Source: a virus
Virus record (IMG/VR): IMGVR_UViG_3300034104_002713
Location: 1 to 29,138 of that record
DNA: 29,138 bases
Reading direction: 5' to 3' (one strand)
Part shown: positions 1 to 7,303 of the stretch, in pieces
How positions within the stretch are numbered: position 1 is the stretch's first letter
Layout of the letters: the number at the start of each line of letters is the position of its first letter
Program-made: the position numbers and the translations under genes
Notes under the pieces: model-generated
What the model was told of the DNA's origin: nothing
Databases searched by the model: none
What the model saw: only the letters and a program-made list of their open reading frames with translations

Positions 1-178
1 AGCCTCCGGGGATGGACTTCACCGACCCATCCGCCGACTTGTAGAGCATTTTCCCGTCGGCCGAGTTGAGCGCGACCTCGCCCGTCCGAAGGCCGGCAGC
101 GCCGATCGACTCAAGTGGCGTCGCGGAGTGCTTCAGCCGCACTTTGCCGCCATTTGTCGATGAGTCTTTCCATGGCAT
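1..178 (-). CDS. Tail fibre / receptor-binding protein N-terminus (partial, cut by window edge)
   Basis: This reading frame starts at an ATG at 178 and stays open to base 1, so only the first 59 residues are visible. An AGCCGGAGAA stretch ends about nine bases before the ATG and supplies a GGAG Shine-Dalgarno. The stop of the upstream membrane protein gene lies three bases away. Residues about 28-50 contain LRTGEVALNSADGKMLYKS, which matches the widespread phage fibre motif of the form 'L.xGElAiN.aDGklyyk' found near the N-terminus of tail fibre and receptor-binding proteins. A shorter ORF in another frame (ATG at 173, stop at 111) overlaps it and is a shadow. The function is assigned from the motif and the position at the end of the tail module; the receptor-binding part lies outside the window. 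Confidence 0.7.
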   Translation of the reverse strand, partial: MPWKDSSTNGGKVRLKHSATPLESIGAAGLRTGEVALNSADGKMLYKSADGSVKSIPGG

Positions 179-181
179 CGG

Positions 182-427
182 CTAGTTCTCCGGCTTCGTG
201 TGGCTCTTGGGCTGAAGGGCGTACAGGAGCCTCGTCTGCTCGTTGACCGCCTCGGCGATCTCTTTCTGACTGTCGGCGATCGTCTTCAGGAACGTCGCGT
301 GCTGTTCGACAAGAGGCACCAAAACGTCCTGACGCAAAACGTAAAATGCCGCCAGCGCCACGAGGGTCGGGAAACCCCACCTCTCGATGATCGTCTTGAG
401 CGTCTCGCTCACCTCTGCGCCACTCAT
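182..427 (-). CDS. Small one-span membrane protein, holin candidate
   Basis: An 81-residue protein with a short N-terminus, one hydrophobic stretch at about residues 18-38 (GFPTLVALAAFYVL followed by a second hydrophobic patch) and a polar helical C-terminus rich in E, K and Q (about 42-70). The ATG at 427 is three bases after the stop of the upstream gene. Size, single membrane span and position next to the tail fibre gene fit a class III-type holin, a spanin-like protein or simply a small virion-associated membrane protein. No endolysin is visible in the window to support a lysis cassette. The membrane span is seen in the sequence; the holin role is inference. Confidence 0.55.
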   Translation of the reverse strand: MSGAEVSETLKTIIERWGFPTLVALAAFYVLRQDVLVPLVEQHATFLKTIADSQKEIAEAVNEQTRLLYALQPKSHTKPEN

Positions 428-430
428 CGG

Positions 431-787
431 TCAGGTCTTCATCGTCACGATGCACACCGCCGCCGTCGCGGCAGCCTGACCGGCGACCAGCCGGATCGCC
501 CCGGCGCCGTAGCAGGCATCCGGCAGGGCGTAGACCCTCGCCTCCGTCGCGGACGGGGCCAGGGTGATGTCGGCCGCCGACCCGCTGGCGTCGTACAGCC
601 GGCCGAACGTGCCGGCCGTGGCGTCGGAGGCCCAGACCTGAATGCTGGTGGCGGCCGTCGAGACGGTGCCCATCTCCAGCGTCCCGCCGGCAACGTCGTC
701 CCAGCGGAGGGTAGTGGCGGCGGCTACGGCCGTCGAGAGCGTGACGCCGATCGCCTTGAACTTACGTCGAATCTTCGGTTCGGACAT
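431..787 (-). CDS. Small beta-rich virion structural protein
   Basis: A 118-residue protein that starts at an ATG at 787 behind a very good Shine-Dalgarno (AAGGAGGTG at about 796-804), the strongest ribosome site in this part of the window, so high expression is likely. After a basic N-terminus (residues 1-12) it is rich in A, T, S and G with alternating hydrophobic residues, as in small beta-sandwich virion proteins. It has the same flavour as the 148-residue protein next to the capsid gene (19129-19575), but I see no convincing alignment. It sits between the dNMP kinase and the holin-like gene. It could be a decoration, fibre-associated or tail protein; I cannot name the family. Confidence 0.6.
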   Translation of the reverse strand: MSEPKIRRKFKAIGVTLSTAVAAATTLRWDDVAGGTLEMGTVSTAATSIQVWASDATAGTFGRLYDASGSAADITLAPSATEARVYALPDACYGAGAIRLVAGQAAATAAVCIVTMKT

Positions 788-838
788 GGCTGCGCACCTC
801 CTTGTGCGTTGCGGGCCTCTGGGGCCACTCGTGGCGTG

Positions 839-1384
839 TCACCCTCTCATTGTAGCACTGAGTAGCCTATCGTAAGCGGCATCCACGGCCGCCGCGAGGT
901 CGCCCATGCTCCCGGAGTTCACGATCTCTGCAGAGACATACTTGCCGGCCACGCCGGCCTCGCTGGCGTGCCGAGACGCGTCGCCAATCTCAGCCGCCCG
1001 CCCCGTGATCCGCCACACTTCGCCCCCGCGAGCCAGGATCGCCTCGGCCTCGTTGTTGAATCGAACGTCTGTAACCACGGCATCGGCCGCGCCCTCGATC
1101 CGCCGCAGCGTCGCCATGATCCAGATTTCCGGATGAATCATGTCCCGGCCCCACTCTGTCCCCAGGGACTGCAGCAGGCGCCGGGGGGAGTAACTGATCC
1201 AGCCGAGCGTGTTTTCTTTCCGGCTCCGGTCTTTCAACTCGTCGATCGTCAGGCCCGTAATGGCCGAGACGGCCTCGTACAGCGGATCGGCGAAGGCGAA
1301 CTTCGCAAAGCCGTGCCTCGTGGCCAGGATTTCCGCCGCACTGTCTTTTCCGGACCCTGCGGCCCCGCACAGACCGATCAGCAT
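839..1384 (-). CDS. Deoxynucleoside monophosphate kinase
   Basis: A 181-residue P-loop kinase. The N-terminus has a beta strand followed by the Walker A loop GAAGSGKDS (residues 7-15). Further on are an FADPLYEAV segment and a TDVRF segment (about 124-128) typical of the phage dNMP kinase family (phage T4 gp1-like), which phosphorylates dNMPs to dNDPs with ATP in the host cytoplasm. The ATG at 1384 lies two bases after the stop of the deaminase gene, so the two are co-transcribed. Together they would feed pyrimidine nucleotides into the dNTP pool during infection. The kinase fold is clear from the P-loop; the dNMP substrate is inferred from overall resemblance and neighbourhood. Confidence 0.8.
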   Translation of the reverse strand: MLIGLCGAAGSGKDSAAEILATRHGFAKFAFADPLYEAVSAITGLTIDELKDRSRKENTLGWISYSPRRLLQSLGTEWGRDMIHPEIWIMATLRRIEGAADAVVTDVRFNNEAEAILARGGEVWRITGRAAEIGDASRHASEAGVAGKYVSAEIVNSGSMGDLAAAVDAAYDRLLSATMRG

Positions 1385-1386
1385 GA

Positions 1387-1863
1387 CTACAACTCCAGAA
1401 CCCTGCCGTCGAACAGAATGGGCACACCCAGGCGGCCGGCGAGCCAGCGAATGCTGACGCCGCCGTCCCGCAAGATTGCCTCGCCGTCTCTAATCAGTGG
1501 CCGCCACCGCTCCGGCGTCGCGTCGACCGTGACCACGCTGCCGACGACTTCTCGGATCCCGCAGGCTACGATCGCCCGAGCGCAGTCCGGGCAGGCGAAC
1601 CACGGGCAGTAGAGCCTCGCGCCCAGCGTCCTGTGGCCGTCGCGGGCGGCGGCGTAGATCGCGCCTCTTTCGGCGTGTTCGATGACCTTGTATTTCTCGG
1701 GCCGGTCGTGCCTGATCGGAGAGCCGGGCGAAAACCTGTTCGCCGCCATGACCAGAACATCGCCATTACGGACGAGGACTGCCCCGTTCTGCGTACTCTT
1801 GTCCTGGGAGTACGAGACGCCGTAGACCGCCGCGAGCCGCAGGAACTCAAGGTCGCTGATCAT
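1387..1863 (-). CDS. dCMP/cytidine deaminase family protein
   Basis: A 158-residue zinc-dependent deaminase. The catalytic HAE motif is at residues 63-65 (HAERGAIY). The second zinc motif is CPWFACPDC at 86-94, so the likely ligands are His63, Cys91 and Cys94, with Glu65 as the proton shuttle. The central part has the N-G-A-V-L-V strand typical of the family. dCMP deaminases convert dCMP to dUMP for dTTP synthesis and are common in phages. The usual P-C-x-x-C is here A-C-P-D-C. The ATG at 1863 overlaps the TGA of the phosphoesterase gene (ATGA), indicating translational coupling. The same frame is open much further upstream, but that part overlaps the phosphoesterase and is not coding. Activity on free nucleosides or other substrates is possible. 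Confidence 0.82.
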   Translation of the reverse strand: MISDLEFLRLAAVYGVSYSQDKSTQNGAVLVRNGDVLVMAANRFSPGSPIRHDRPEKYKVIEHAERGAIYAAARDGHRTLGARLYCPWFACPDCARAIVACGIREVVGSVVTVDATPERWRPLIRDGEAILRDGGVSIRWLAGRLGVPILFDGRVLEL

Positions 1864-2867
1864 GACACGAACACCGGGAGGACTTTTGTGACCCTGTCGT
1901 GGTCGTGATCGACGATGATCAACGACTGCGATGGCGGCTGGTATTCCGCCTTGATTCTGTCGGCGAACGCGTTGTGGCCGATCAGGCTCCCGTTGGCCAC
2001 GAAGCGATACGGGAGCCACGAAAAGCAGTGCCAGTGGCCGAATACGTCGAGTGACACTCGCCTGGAGATATTCCAGTTCGCGATGGCTTTGTTGGCCGGA
2101 ATGGTCAGCCCGCCGACGCCGCCGCCAAACCGGATCGCGTGACCGTGGTGAAACCTGACCAGAAAGCCGTCGAGATCGACGACATTGAGATACCCCTTGC
2201 CGACCTGCCACTGAACGTGCTTGCGTTTCTCGGACGCCGCCATCGTCAGGTAGAGGTGCTGCTCGAACGAATGCTCGTTCTCGGTGGCGATGCGGGGCTT
2301 GTGTGTCGTTCTGCCGTGATTTCCGCTGGCCGTCGGCACCAACACCGGCGCGATTTCGGCCATGGCGTCGATGACGCCGCCCAGCCGCTCGCCGGCCCAC
2401 CGCGTTGCAGCCAGCGGCGCCAGTTGCGTCGTCTCGACGAGGTCGTCGTGGATGTGGCCAGTGATGAAGTCCCCGAGGGCGGCGACTACGATCCGTCGGA
2501 TGTTGGTCAGAGACTTCTCGTGCTCAATGAGCATCGACGCCCGCTGCACGAGTTGCTGGATCCGGCGCTCGGCGATTTCGAGGGAGTAGTCGTTCCCCGG
2601 GACGTTCGTCGCCGGGTCGACTCGTTCCTCAACGTGCCAATCGGAGCAGACGAGAATGGCCGTGGCGTCGGGCCGGCCGCCTCCGGACTTGGCCCTGCCG
2701 ATTTTCTTGGGCCGCACGCCAGCCAGCGCCGTCAGGCTTTCGTGGGCCTGCTTCTCGCGTTCGAGTTGCCCGAGGGCCGCCTCGTATTTCTTGCGGAGGG
2801 CCGACAGTTCGCCGCGCAGTCGCGAGGCTTCTGCGTCCGCCGCAACCGCGATGACTCGATCTTTCAT
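1860..2867 (-). CDS. Calcineurin-like metallophosphoesterase
   Basis: A 335-residue protein with an N-terminal helical/coiled-coil part (residues 10-50) followed by a complete set of calcineurin-like phosphoesterase motifs: DWH (Asp76, His78), GDF (Asp133), GNHG (Asn183, His184), HHGH (around 240-243) and GHWH (His278, His280). These residues bind two metal ions in phosphodiesterases and nucleases such as Mre11/SbcD. The start chosen is the ATG at 2867, which overlaps the preceding TGA as ATGA; an in-frame ATG-like start at 2906 would overlap the upstream gene. Phage homologues are often annotated as DNA-repair exonuclease-like, but the substrate cannot be read from the sequence. It sits in the accessory cassette with two nucleotide enzymes. 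Confidence 0.85.
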   Translation of the reverse strand: MKDRVIAVAADAEASRLRGELSALRKKYEAALGQLEREKQAHESLTALAGVRPKKIGRAKSGGGRPDATAILVCSDWHVEERVDPATNVPGNDYSLEIAERRIQQLVQRASMLIEHEKSLTNIRRIVVAALGDFITGHIHDDLVETTQLAPLAATRWAGERLGGVIDAMAEIAPVLVPTASGNHGRTTHKPRIATENEHSFEQHLYLTMAASEKRKHVQWQVGKGYLNVVDLDGFLVRFHHGHAIRFGGGVGGLTIPANKAIANWNISRRVSLDVFGHWHCFSWLPYRFVANGSLIGHNAFADRIKAEYQPPSQSLIIVDHDHDRVTKVLPVFVS

Positions 2868-3205
2868 TTTCCGGATATCCACAGGCGAAGGGTGTCCAGG
2901 CCGCATGGCTTGATGCCCCGGCTGGACTGCAGGTCGGCGAGGATGGCGCGAGACAGCGACATCGCGGTCACGCCCGTTCCGCCGGCCTGAAACTCTGCCC
3001 GGATCTCGACGAGGTCATTTCGGACCTCTTCCGGCAGGGTGTCAAACCATGTCTGCCTGCGCTGCCCCGCCCTTGCCGCATCGAAGACGCGATCACGAAG
3101 GCGGCTTGCGATAGCCGAGCGACCAGAGGACGCGGGCGATGTCTCTGGCGGCCTCGGTGATGGTTTCTTCCGACATCTGGGGGAAGCAGGCGTGGAGGCA
3201 CTCAT
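2864..3205 (-). CDS. Small conserved-looking phage protein, start uncertain
   Basis: The C-terminal 75 residues (RQTWFDTLPEEV ... LRLWISGK) look like real protein: amphipathic helices with conserved-type Trp, Leu and Pro positions and a WL/WI-type ending as in small helical, possibly DNA-binding, phage proteins. The stop overlaps the phosphoesterase start as ATGA. The start is a problem: between the stop of the metallopeptidase gene (3093) and the first conserved-looking residues there is no in-frame ATG, GTG or TTG. The nearest ATG is at 3205 behind a GGAG site, which forces a 113-base out-of-frame overlap and a low-complexity N-terminus of about 35 residues. A non-standard start near 3110 is the alternative. 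Function unknown. Confidence 0.55.
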   Translation of the reverse strand: MSASTPASPRCRKKPSPRPPETSPASSGRSAIASRLRDRVFDAARAGQRRQTWFDTLPEEVRNDLVEIRAEFQAGGTGVTAMSLSRAILADLQSSRGIKPCGLDTLRLWISGK

Positions 3206-3383
3206 GAATAATGGTCTCCAGAAGAGCGCGGCCCTTGAGCCGCTCGTCGACAAGAATCTTCCGCTCAGTCAGCGGATTCTTGGGGTCGGGCCAGTTCGCC
3301 CAGCCGGCCGCAGCGCCACGCAGCCGCGTGAACCGCAGGAGCCACTTGACTCCGGCCAACGTGAAGTGGTGGTCGGTCGGCAT
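3093..3383 (-). CDS. Small putative zinc metallopeptidase-like protein (HExxH)
   Basis: A 96-residue protein with LLETIIHECLHA, which contains the zinc-binding HExxH signature (HECLH, about residues 60-64), followed by an acidic stretch MSEETITEAARDIARVLW in which a Glu could serve as the third ligand. It resembles short SprT/WSS1-like or ImmA-like phage metalloprotease domains. The N-terminal half (LAGVKWLLRFTRLRG) is basic. The ATG at 3383 has no convincing Shine-Dalgarno and lies 24 bases after the stop of the zinc-ribbon gene. It could cleave a host protein or act in virion maturation; catalysis is not demonstrated by the motif alone. It overlaps the following gene in another frame. Confidence 0.65.
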   Translation of the reverse strand: MPTDHHFTLAGVKWLLRFTRLRGAAAGWANWPDPKNPLTERKILVDERLKGRALLETIIHECLHACFPQMSEETITEAARDIARVLWSLGYRKPPS

Positions 3384-3407
3384 TCTGTTAGTGTCACTGG
3401 GTAGCGT

Positions 3408-3860
3408 TTAGGAGTCAATGCTTGTTTTTCTGGCGTTCGAGATTGCCTTCCTTACCAACACAGCGGCGGCGACCTTGATGAACGGCAGACCCTTCCTGGC
3501 CGCCTCCTCGCCCATCCACGCGACGATCTGGTCGATCTTCCTCTCGCACTCATCCGGCCCCCAGAGGTTCATCTGGATCGCGTGCGAGTTGCACTGGCAG
3601 TTCGCGGACGCCTTGATGCCGAGTTTCGCGAGCAGTTTTTTGAGTTCTGTCCCAGGCCCGGTCAGCATCCGCGAGAAGTTCACCGGGTCGCGTTTGGCGA
3701 GGGCGACCTCGCGAAACGGGACTCCGTTCCGCTCCGCGCCGACACGGCAGGCCGCGAATGGCCGCTGCGGGACGGCTGATTTTGGGACGTTCGCCCCGCA
3801 CTGAGAGCAAGTCCACGAGTCGTCCGATTCGACCCACTGGCAGAACACAGATGCACTCAC
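3408..3860 (-). CDS. Zinc-ribbon-like phage protein with CxC motif
   Basis: A 150-residue protein starting at a GTG at 3860 that overlaps the TGA of the large spike gene (GTGA). The N-terminus has CxxC (CSQCG, about residues 18-21) and a later Cys, suggesting a small zinc-binding knuckle. The C-terminal half has LGI....NCQCNSHAIQMN followed by WGPDECERKIDQIVAWM and a basic helix ending in RKAISNARK. This combination, a 'PGTELKKLLAKLGI' segment followed by CxC and the W-G-P-x-x-C box, is one I associate with proteins repeatedly found in planctomycete genomes and phage-like regions next to tail genes. The role is unknown; a tail-tip or assembly partner of the upstream spike protein is possible from the coupling. 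Confidence 0.65.
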   Translation of the reverse strand: MSASVFCQWVESDDSWTCSQCGANVPKSAVPQRPFAACRVGAERNGVPFREVALAKRDPVNFSRMLTGPGTELKKLLAKLGIKASANCQCNSHAIQMNLWGPDECERKIDQIVAWMGEEAARKGLPFIKVAAAVLVRKAISNARKTSIDS

Positions 3861-6800
3861 GGGCTCGTCCTCCCATCGTCCTTGTCGGGGCAGTTCGGGT
3901 ATACGGGAATGGTTGCGGCGACGCTGACCGAGTAGCCATGCTCGATCACGACGTAGTCGCCGACATTCGCCGTCGGGCCGTTGAAGGGCTGCCGCCACAG
4001 TTCATAGTTGAGCGAGTCGCACTCGACTCCTTCCGGCCCAGGCGCGTAAACCTCCGAGACTTTGCCCTTCAGCCGGTAGAGCCCGAACGGCCCCTTTGGG
4101 TTGCCGTTGACGAACTGGCTGCCGGACGGCAGCGGCGACAAGGAGTTTAGTCCTTGCCCCTGGTCGCACAGGTTGGTGCTTTCGACCCTGTCTGGAGTTC
4201 CTATCGCCCCCGGCGCGCCGCCTTGACCGTATGGCCCGTTCACAGACATCCCCGTCCACAGGCGATACATCGGGTACGACCTGTTTAGGAGCGAGTGGTA
4301 GCACTCATTGAGGGTGCAATGTTCGGCGCGGCGGTGAAACGGCGGGTGGCTTCCTTGGATGAGGTCGTGCGTCGAGTTTTCCGGGTGATAGGCGTCGTAC
4401 ACCCACCCGTGCCAAGGGACATACGAGAGCATGGTTGCCGGCGAGCCGCCGAACGTGCTGCCGACCTCGATGTTCTCCATCTCCCACATCATGCCTGACT
4501 TGGGGTTGGCGTAGTCCCGACCGCCGAGGGGGATGGCGACGGGGTTCTGTTGTGTCGAGTGGAGCGGGTCTTGGGATTCCTCTATCGGTATTTGCACGAT
4601 GGTGCATGATGTCACCTCGCCGAATGTCGCACTCGTCTTGTCAGTGTTGATCGCGACAGTCGCCCTGGCGCCGAATCCGGTGTCGCTTCCGGTGTAGACC
4701 GAAACATCAGGGTGCCTTACGCCGTTGGCCCATACCGTCCTATACATGAGCCCGCCGGAAAGAACCTGAAGTTCTAGGATCGCTCCGTTTTCGTCAACGT
4801 CTGTGATCAAGACTCGACACACGCCATCGCGATGCGCGAACGCTTCTTGAATGACCGAGTTTCCGTTGACAACCAGTTCAAGCGGAACGTGGCCGTTTGA
4901 GTTGAGGTTCTGCCCTTCGTACCACGCGCCGTTTGGGTTTGCGTCTGGGTCGTCGCCGCCGCTTCTGCCCCAGGCGTTTGCGTACTGCTGGCCGCCCTCG
5001 GGCTTCACCTCGAACTCCTGGCCTGCTTCGTACCCGCTGCCGCCGTTCGCGATCGTGACATCGGTGACTCTGAAATACGAGAACCTGTCGGCCGCCGGCT
5101 CGTGCAGTTCCCCGTCGGCATAGTCTGGCCTCGGAAATCCGAGGACTTGCTGAAGCACGAACAGGCCGATCACCCCACCGGAGCCTTCGCCGATGTCTGG
5201 CACTGCCTTCGGCAAGATCGGCGCGACGTGCCGCTTATCGACAAATGCGTAGTAGCCGCCGCCAGACTTCACCTGACCGCCAGCCAAAGGCCCGCCGATG
5301 GCGCTCTCGTTGGCGCCGTCCGCACCGATGATGGGGGTGATCTGAGCCCCGCCGCCTGGGCATTTGGGGTACGGGCGGTACTTCTTGAGCAGTTTGGTTT
5401 TCTGGTCGGCCTCCTGGGAGGATGCAAACACCTCGAACGAAATCGACTCGTACTTGTAGGGATTGACGATGACGCTGATCGTCGTCCGGCACGGCACTCG
5501 CTTCACCGTGACGCTCACCTGCGTCAGTCCGCCCGTATTGACATGGAAGCCTGCAATTTCGCTGACATCTGCCTGCCGAACCGGCACCCCCACGCCGTGC
5601 CAGTGCAAATAGCACAGGTCGGTCTTGTCTGCCCATCGGTATGCCCCCCGCTCGTCCGGGGTGGCGAGGTAGCAGAACATATTGCCCATGCCGAACCCGT
5701 ATCGCCAAATGTCGGAGCCGTTGATCTGCCAATCCAGAACCGCTCCGTCGTCATCAATGTCGACGACCTTGGCAATCGCATCAGCGTACACCTCGACGCC
5801 CGGAGAAATCGGCGTGAACGTGATCGTGTCGTCGATCTCGTAGCCGGTTCCTCCGATGTCCACGCTGTTCGGGTGGCAGATCACTCTCGCGTAGGACGGG
5901 TAGTTCTTGGTCTTGTTGCCCGCAGAAACTGGAACGAAACACGCTCCGGGGACGAACTCCGGATCGCGAAACCACGGGACGATTTCCAGGTCGACTATTC
6001 CGCCAAACTCGTCAACCTTCACGACGCGGAGGCTCTGGTAGTACCGCTTGACGCCGAAGCCATCGACTTCAGGGCCTGCGCCGTACTTGTCTCGCCATGT
6101 GATCGGAAAGTTCAAGCACCCTGCGTCGAGGTCGGGGAAGGTGAGCAGTATCTCGCCACCACTGAGCGAGTTCATCCAGAACGGGTCGAAGTCAACCTTG
6201 AAAGACTGCCCCACCTCGTACCCGCTGCCAGGATTCAGAATCTTGACCATCCCGACTCGCCAACTGATAGGCTTCTGCGGCTTCGCCGCTTGATACCCGT
6301 ACTCGGTGTTGCTGTAGAGTTTGTCTGGAACGAGGATTAGACGCAGATTGGCGGTGAAGTTCTCCTCTGGCGGTATCGCGATGAGATGCGGCCACACGGT
6401 CCCTTCGTGGGCGGTGCATTTGTACTGCTCGCAGATGCCCGGCTCTTCGGCGTTCGCCGGCTGCCTCGGCCCGCATCGGTAGTCGATGCAGTACCACGAC
6501 CCTTCAGGCGGGTTCTCTGGCGGCGTGTCGGAGACGGCACACGACAGGCTCTGAATGATGTAGTTGTTGCAGTTGGCCGAGAACTGCCAGTTCCTGCGGC
6601 AGAACACATCGAACACGATGCGAGCGTCGATGTCATGCGCTGCCGAAGAAGTCGATCGGTTGACAGTCGCCGTGAACTCCGGGCGCATGTCGCTGGTCAG
6701 GCGATGGCAGATGTAGGAGTTGTTGTAGTCGGGGAGCCACGTTTTTCGGCCCGGATACCTTGAATGCGCGCCGGCGGGCCCATACACGATGCTGTCCATT

Positions 6801-7303
6801 CCGCCGGGAGGTCTTTGGCACAGGAGTGCAGTTCCTTCCTCCTCGCACTTTTCGGCGAATGCCGCGTCGGCGTTGAATCCGGTGACGTACACCTGACCCT
6901 CAAGGCCAGACGCAGCGGTTTGCCCTGGCGGGCATGTTCCAAACTGGAAGTCGGTGAACGGAATCATTTGGGGGAACGCGATCGAGGGCCATAGCGTCTG
7001 GTAGCAGCCCAGGTAGATAGAGTCACCCGAAACCACCAACTTCGTGCCGTCCCACACCAACTGATACTCAACCTGACACCCCAGTGCGTTGAGTTCGTAG
7101 GCGCAATCAAGGTCGCCGATGTAGGCGTCAGCAAAGCCTTGCTCCAGCGGTTCGGGAGCAGAGTCTCCGGAAATTCGCTGCACCCAGATAGGGATACTCG
7201 TCCCGGCCCAGCCGGAAGGGGTCACAGCGATTGACTGCGGCGCGCAGCACCGCATCTCGGGGCAGCAACACTGGCTCGTGTTGTTCGTCAAGAACGCGGG
7301 CAT
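3857..7303 (-). CDS. Large cysteine-rich tail spike / distal tail protein with GxGYE repeats
   Basis: A 1148-residue protein, the second largest in the window. It begins at ATG 7303, which overlaps the stop of the upstream gene by one base; the frame is open 45 codons further up, but that part lies within the neighbour. The N-terminus is strikingly Cys-rich (QCCCPEMRCCAP, residues 9-20) and many more cysteines follow. Three copies of a short beta motif, NPGSGYEVGQ, GGTGYEIDD and GGSGYEAGQ, lie at about bases 6199-6237, 5825-5858 and 5010-5050, each followed by a hydrophobic strand, as in beta-rich extracellular or virion proteins. Position after the tape measure and two distal tail proteins supports a baseplate, tail tip or host-recognition role. 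Oxidised cysteines may stabilise it outside the cell. No enzymatic motif seen. Confidence 0.7.
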   Translation of the reverse strand: MPAFLTNNTSQCCCPEMRCCAPQSIAVTPSGWAGTSIPIWVQRISGDSAPEPLEQGFADAYIGDLDCAYELNALGCQVEYQLVWDGTKLVVSGDSIYLGCYQTLWPSIAFPQMIPFTDFQFGTCPPGQTAASGLEGQVYVTGFNADAAFAEKCEEEGTALLCQRPPGGMDSIVYGPAGAHSRYPGRKTWLPDYNNSYICHRLTSDMRPEFTATVNRSTSSAAHDIDARIVFDVFCRRNWQFSANCNNYIIQSLSCAVSDTPPENPPEGSWYCIDYRCGPRQPANAEEPGICEQYKCTAHEGTVWPHLIAIPPEENFTANLRLILVPDKLYSNTEYGYQAAKPQKPISWRVGMVKILNPGSGYEVGQSFKVDFDPFWMNSLSGGEILLTFPDLDAGCLNFPITWRDKYGAGPEVDGFGVKRYYQSLRVVKVDEFGGIVDLEIVPWFRDPEFVPGACFVPVSAGNKTKNYPSYARVICHPNSVDIGGTGYEIDDTITFTPISPGVEVYADAIAKVVDIDDDGAVLDWQINGSDIWRYGFGMGNMFCYLATPDERGAYRWADKTDLCYLHWHGVGVPVRQADVSEIAGFHVNTGGLTQVSVTVKRVPCRTTISVIVNPYKYESISFEVFASSQEADQKTKLLKKYRPYPKCPGGGAQITPIIGADGANESAIGGPLAGGQVKSGGGYYAFVDKRHVAPILPKAVPDIGEGSGGVIGLFVLQQVLGFPRPDYADGELHEPAADRFSYFRVTDVTIANGGSGYEAGQEFEVKPEGGQQYANAWGRSGGDDPDANPNGAWYEGQNLNSNGHVPLELVVNGNSVIQEAFAHRDGVCRVLITDVDENGAILELQVLSGGLMYRTVWANGVRHPDVSVYTGSDTGFGARATVAINTDKTSATFGEVTSCTIVQIPIEESQDPLHSTQQNPVAIPLGGRDYANPKSGMMWEMENIEVGSTFGGSPATMLSYVPWHGWVYDAYHPENSTHDLIQGSHPPFHRRAEHCTLNECYHSLLNRSYPMYRLWTGMSVNGPYGQGGAPGAIGTPDRVESTNLCDQGQGLNSLSPLPSGSQFVNGNPKGPFGLYRLKGKVSEVYAPGPEGVECDSLNYELWRQPFNGPTANVGDYVVIEHGYSVSVAATIPVYPNCPDKDDGRTSP

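Noticed and set aside
111-455. Minus-strand 114-codon frame ending in MERLIDKWRQSAAEALRDAT
   Set aside because: It overlaps the membrane protein and fibre starts in another frame; the fibre frame from 178 has a better ribosome site and a known motif.
1864-2400. Upstream extension of the deaminase frame
   Set aside because: It overlaps the phosphoesterase gene, whose active-site motifs are intact; the deaminase has a normal coupled ATG at 1863.
5102-6340. Plus-strand open frame of 412 codons opposite the spike gene
   Set aside because: Composition is typical of an antisense shadow (Arg, Val, His, Asp rich) and there is no ribosome site or motif.
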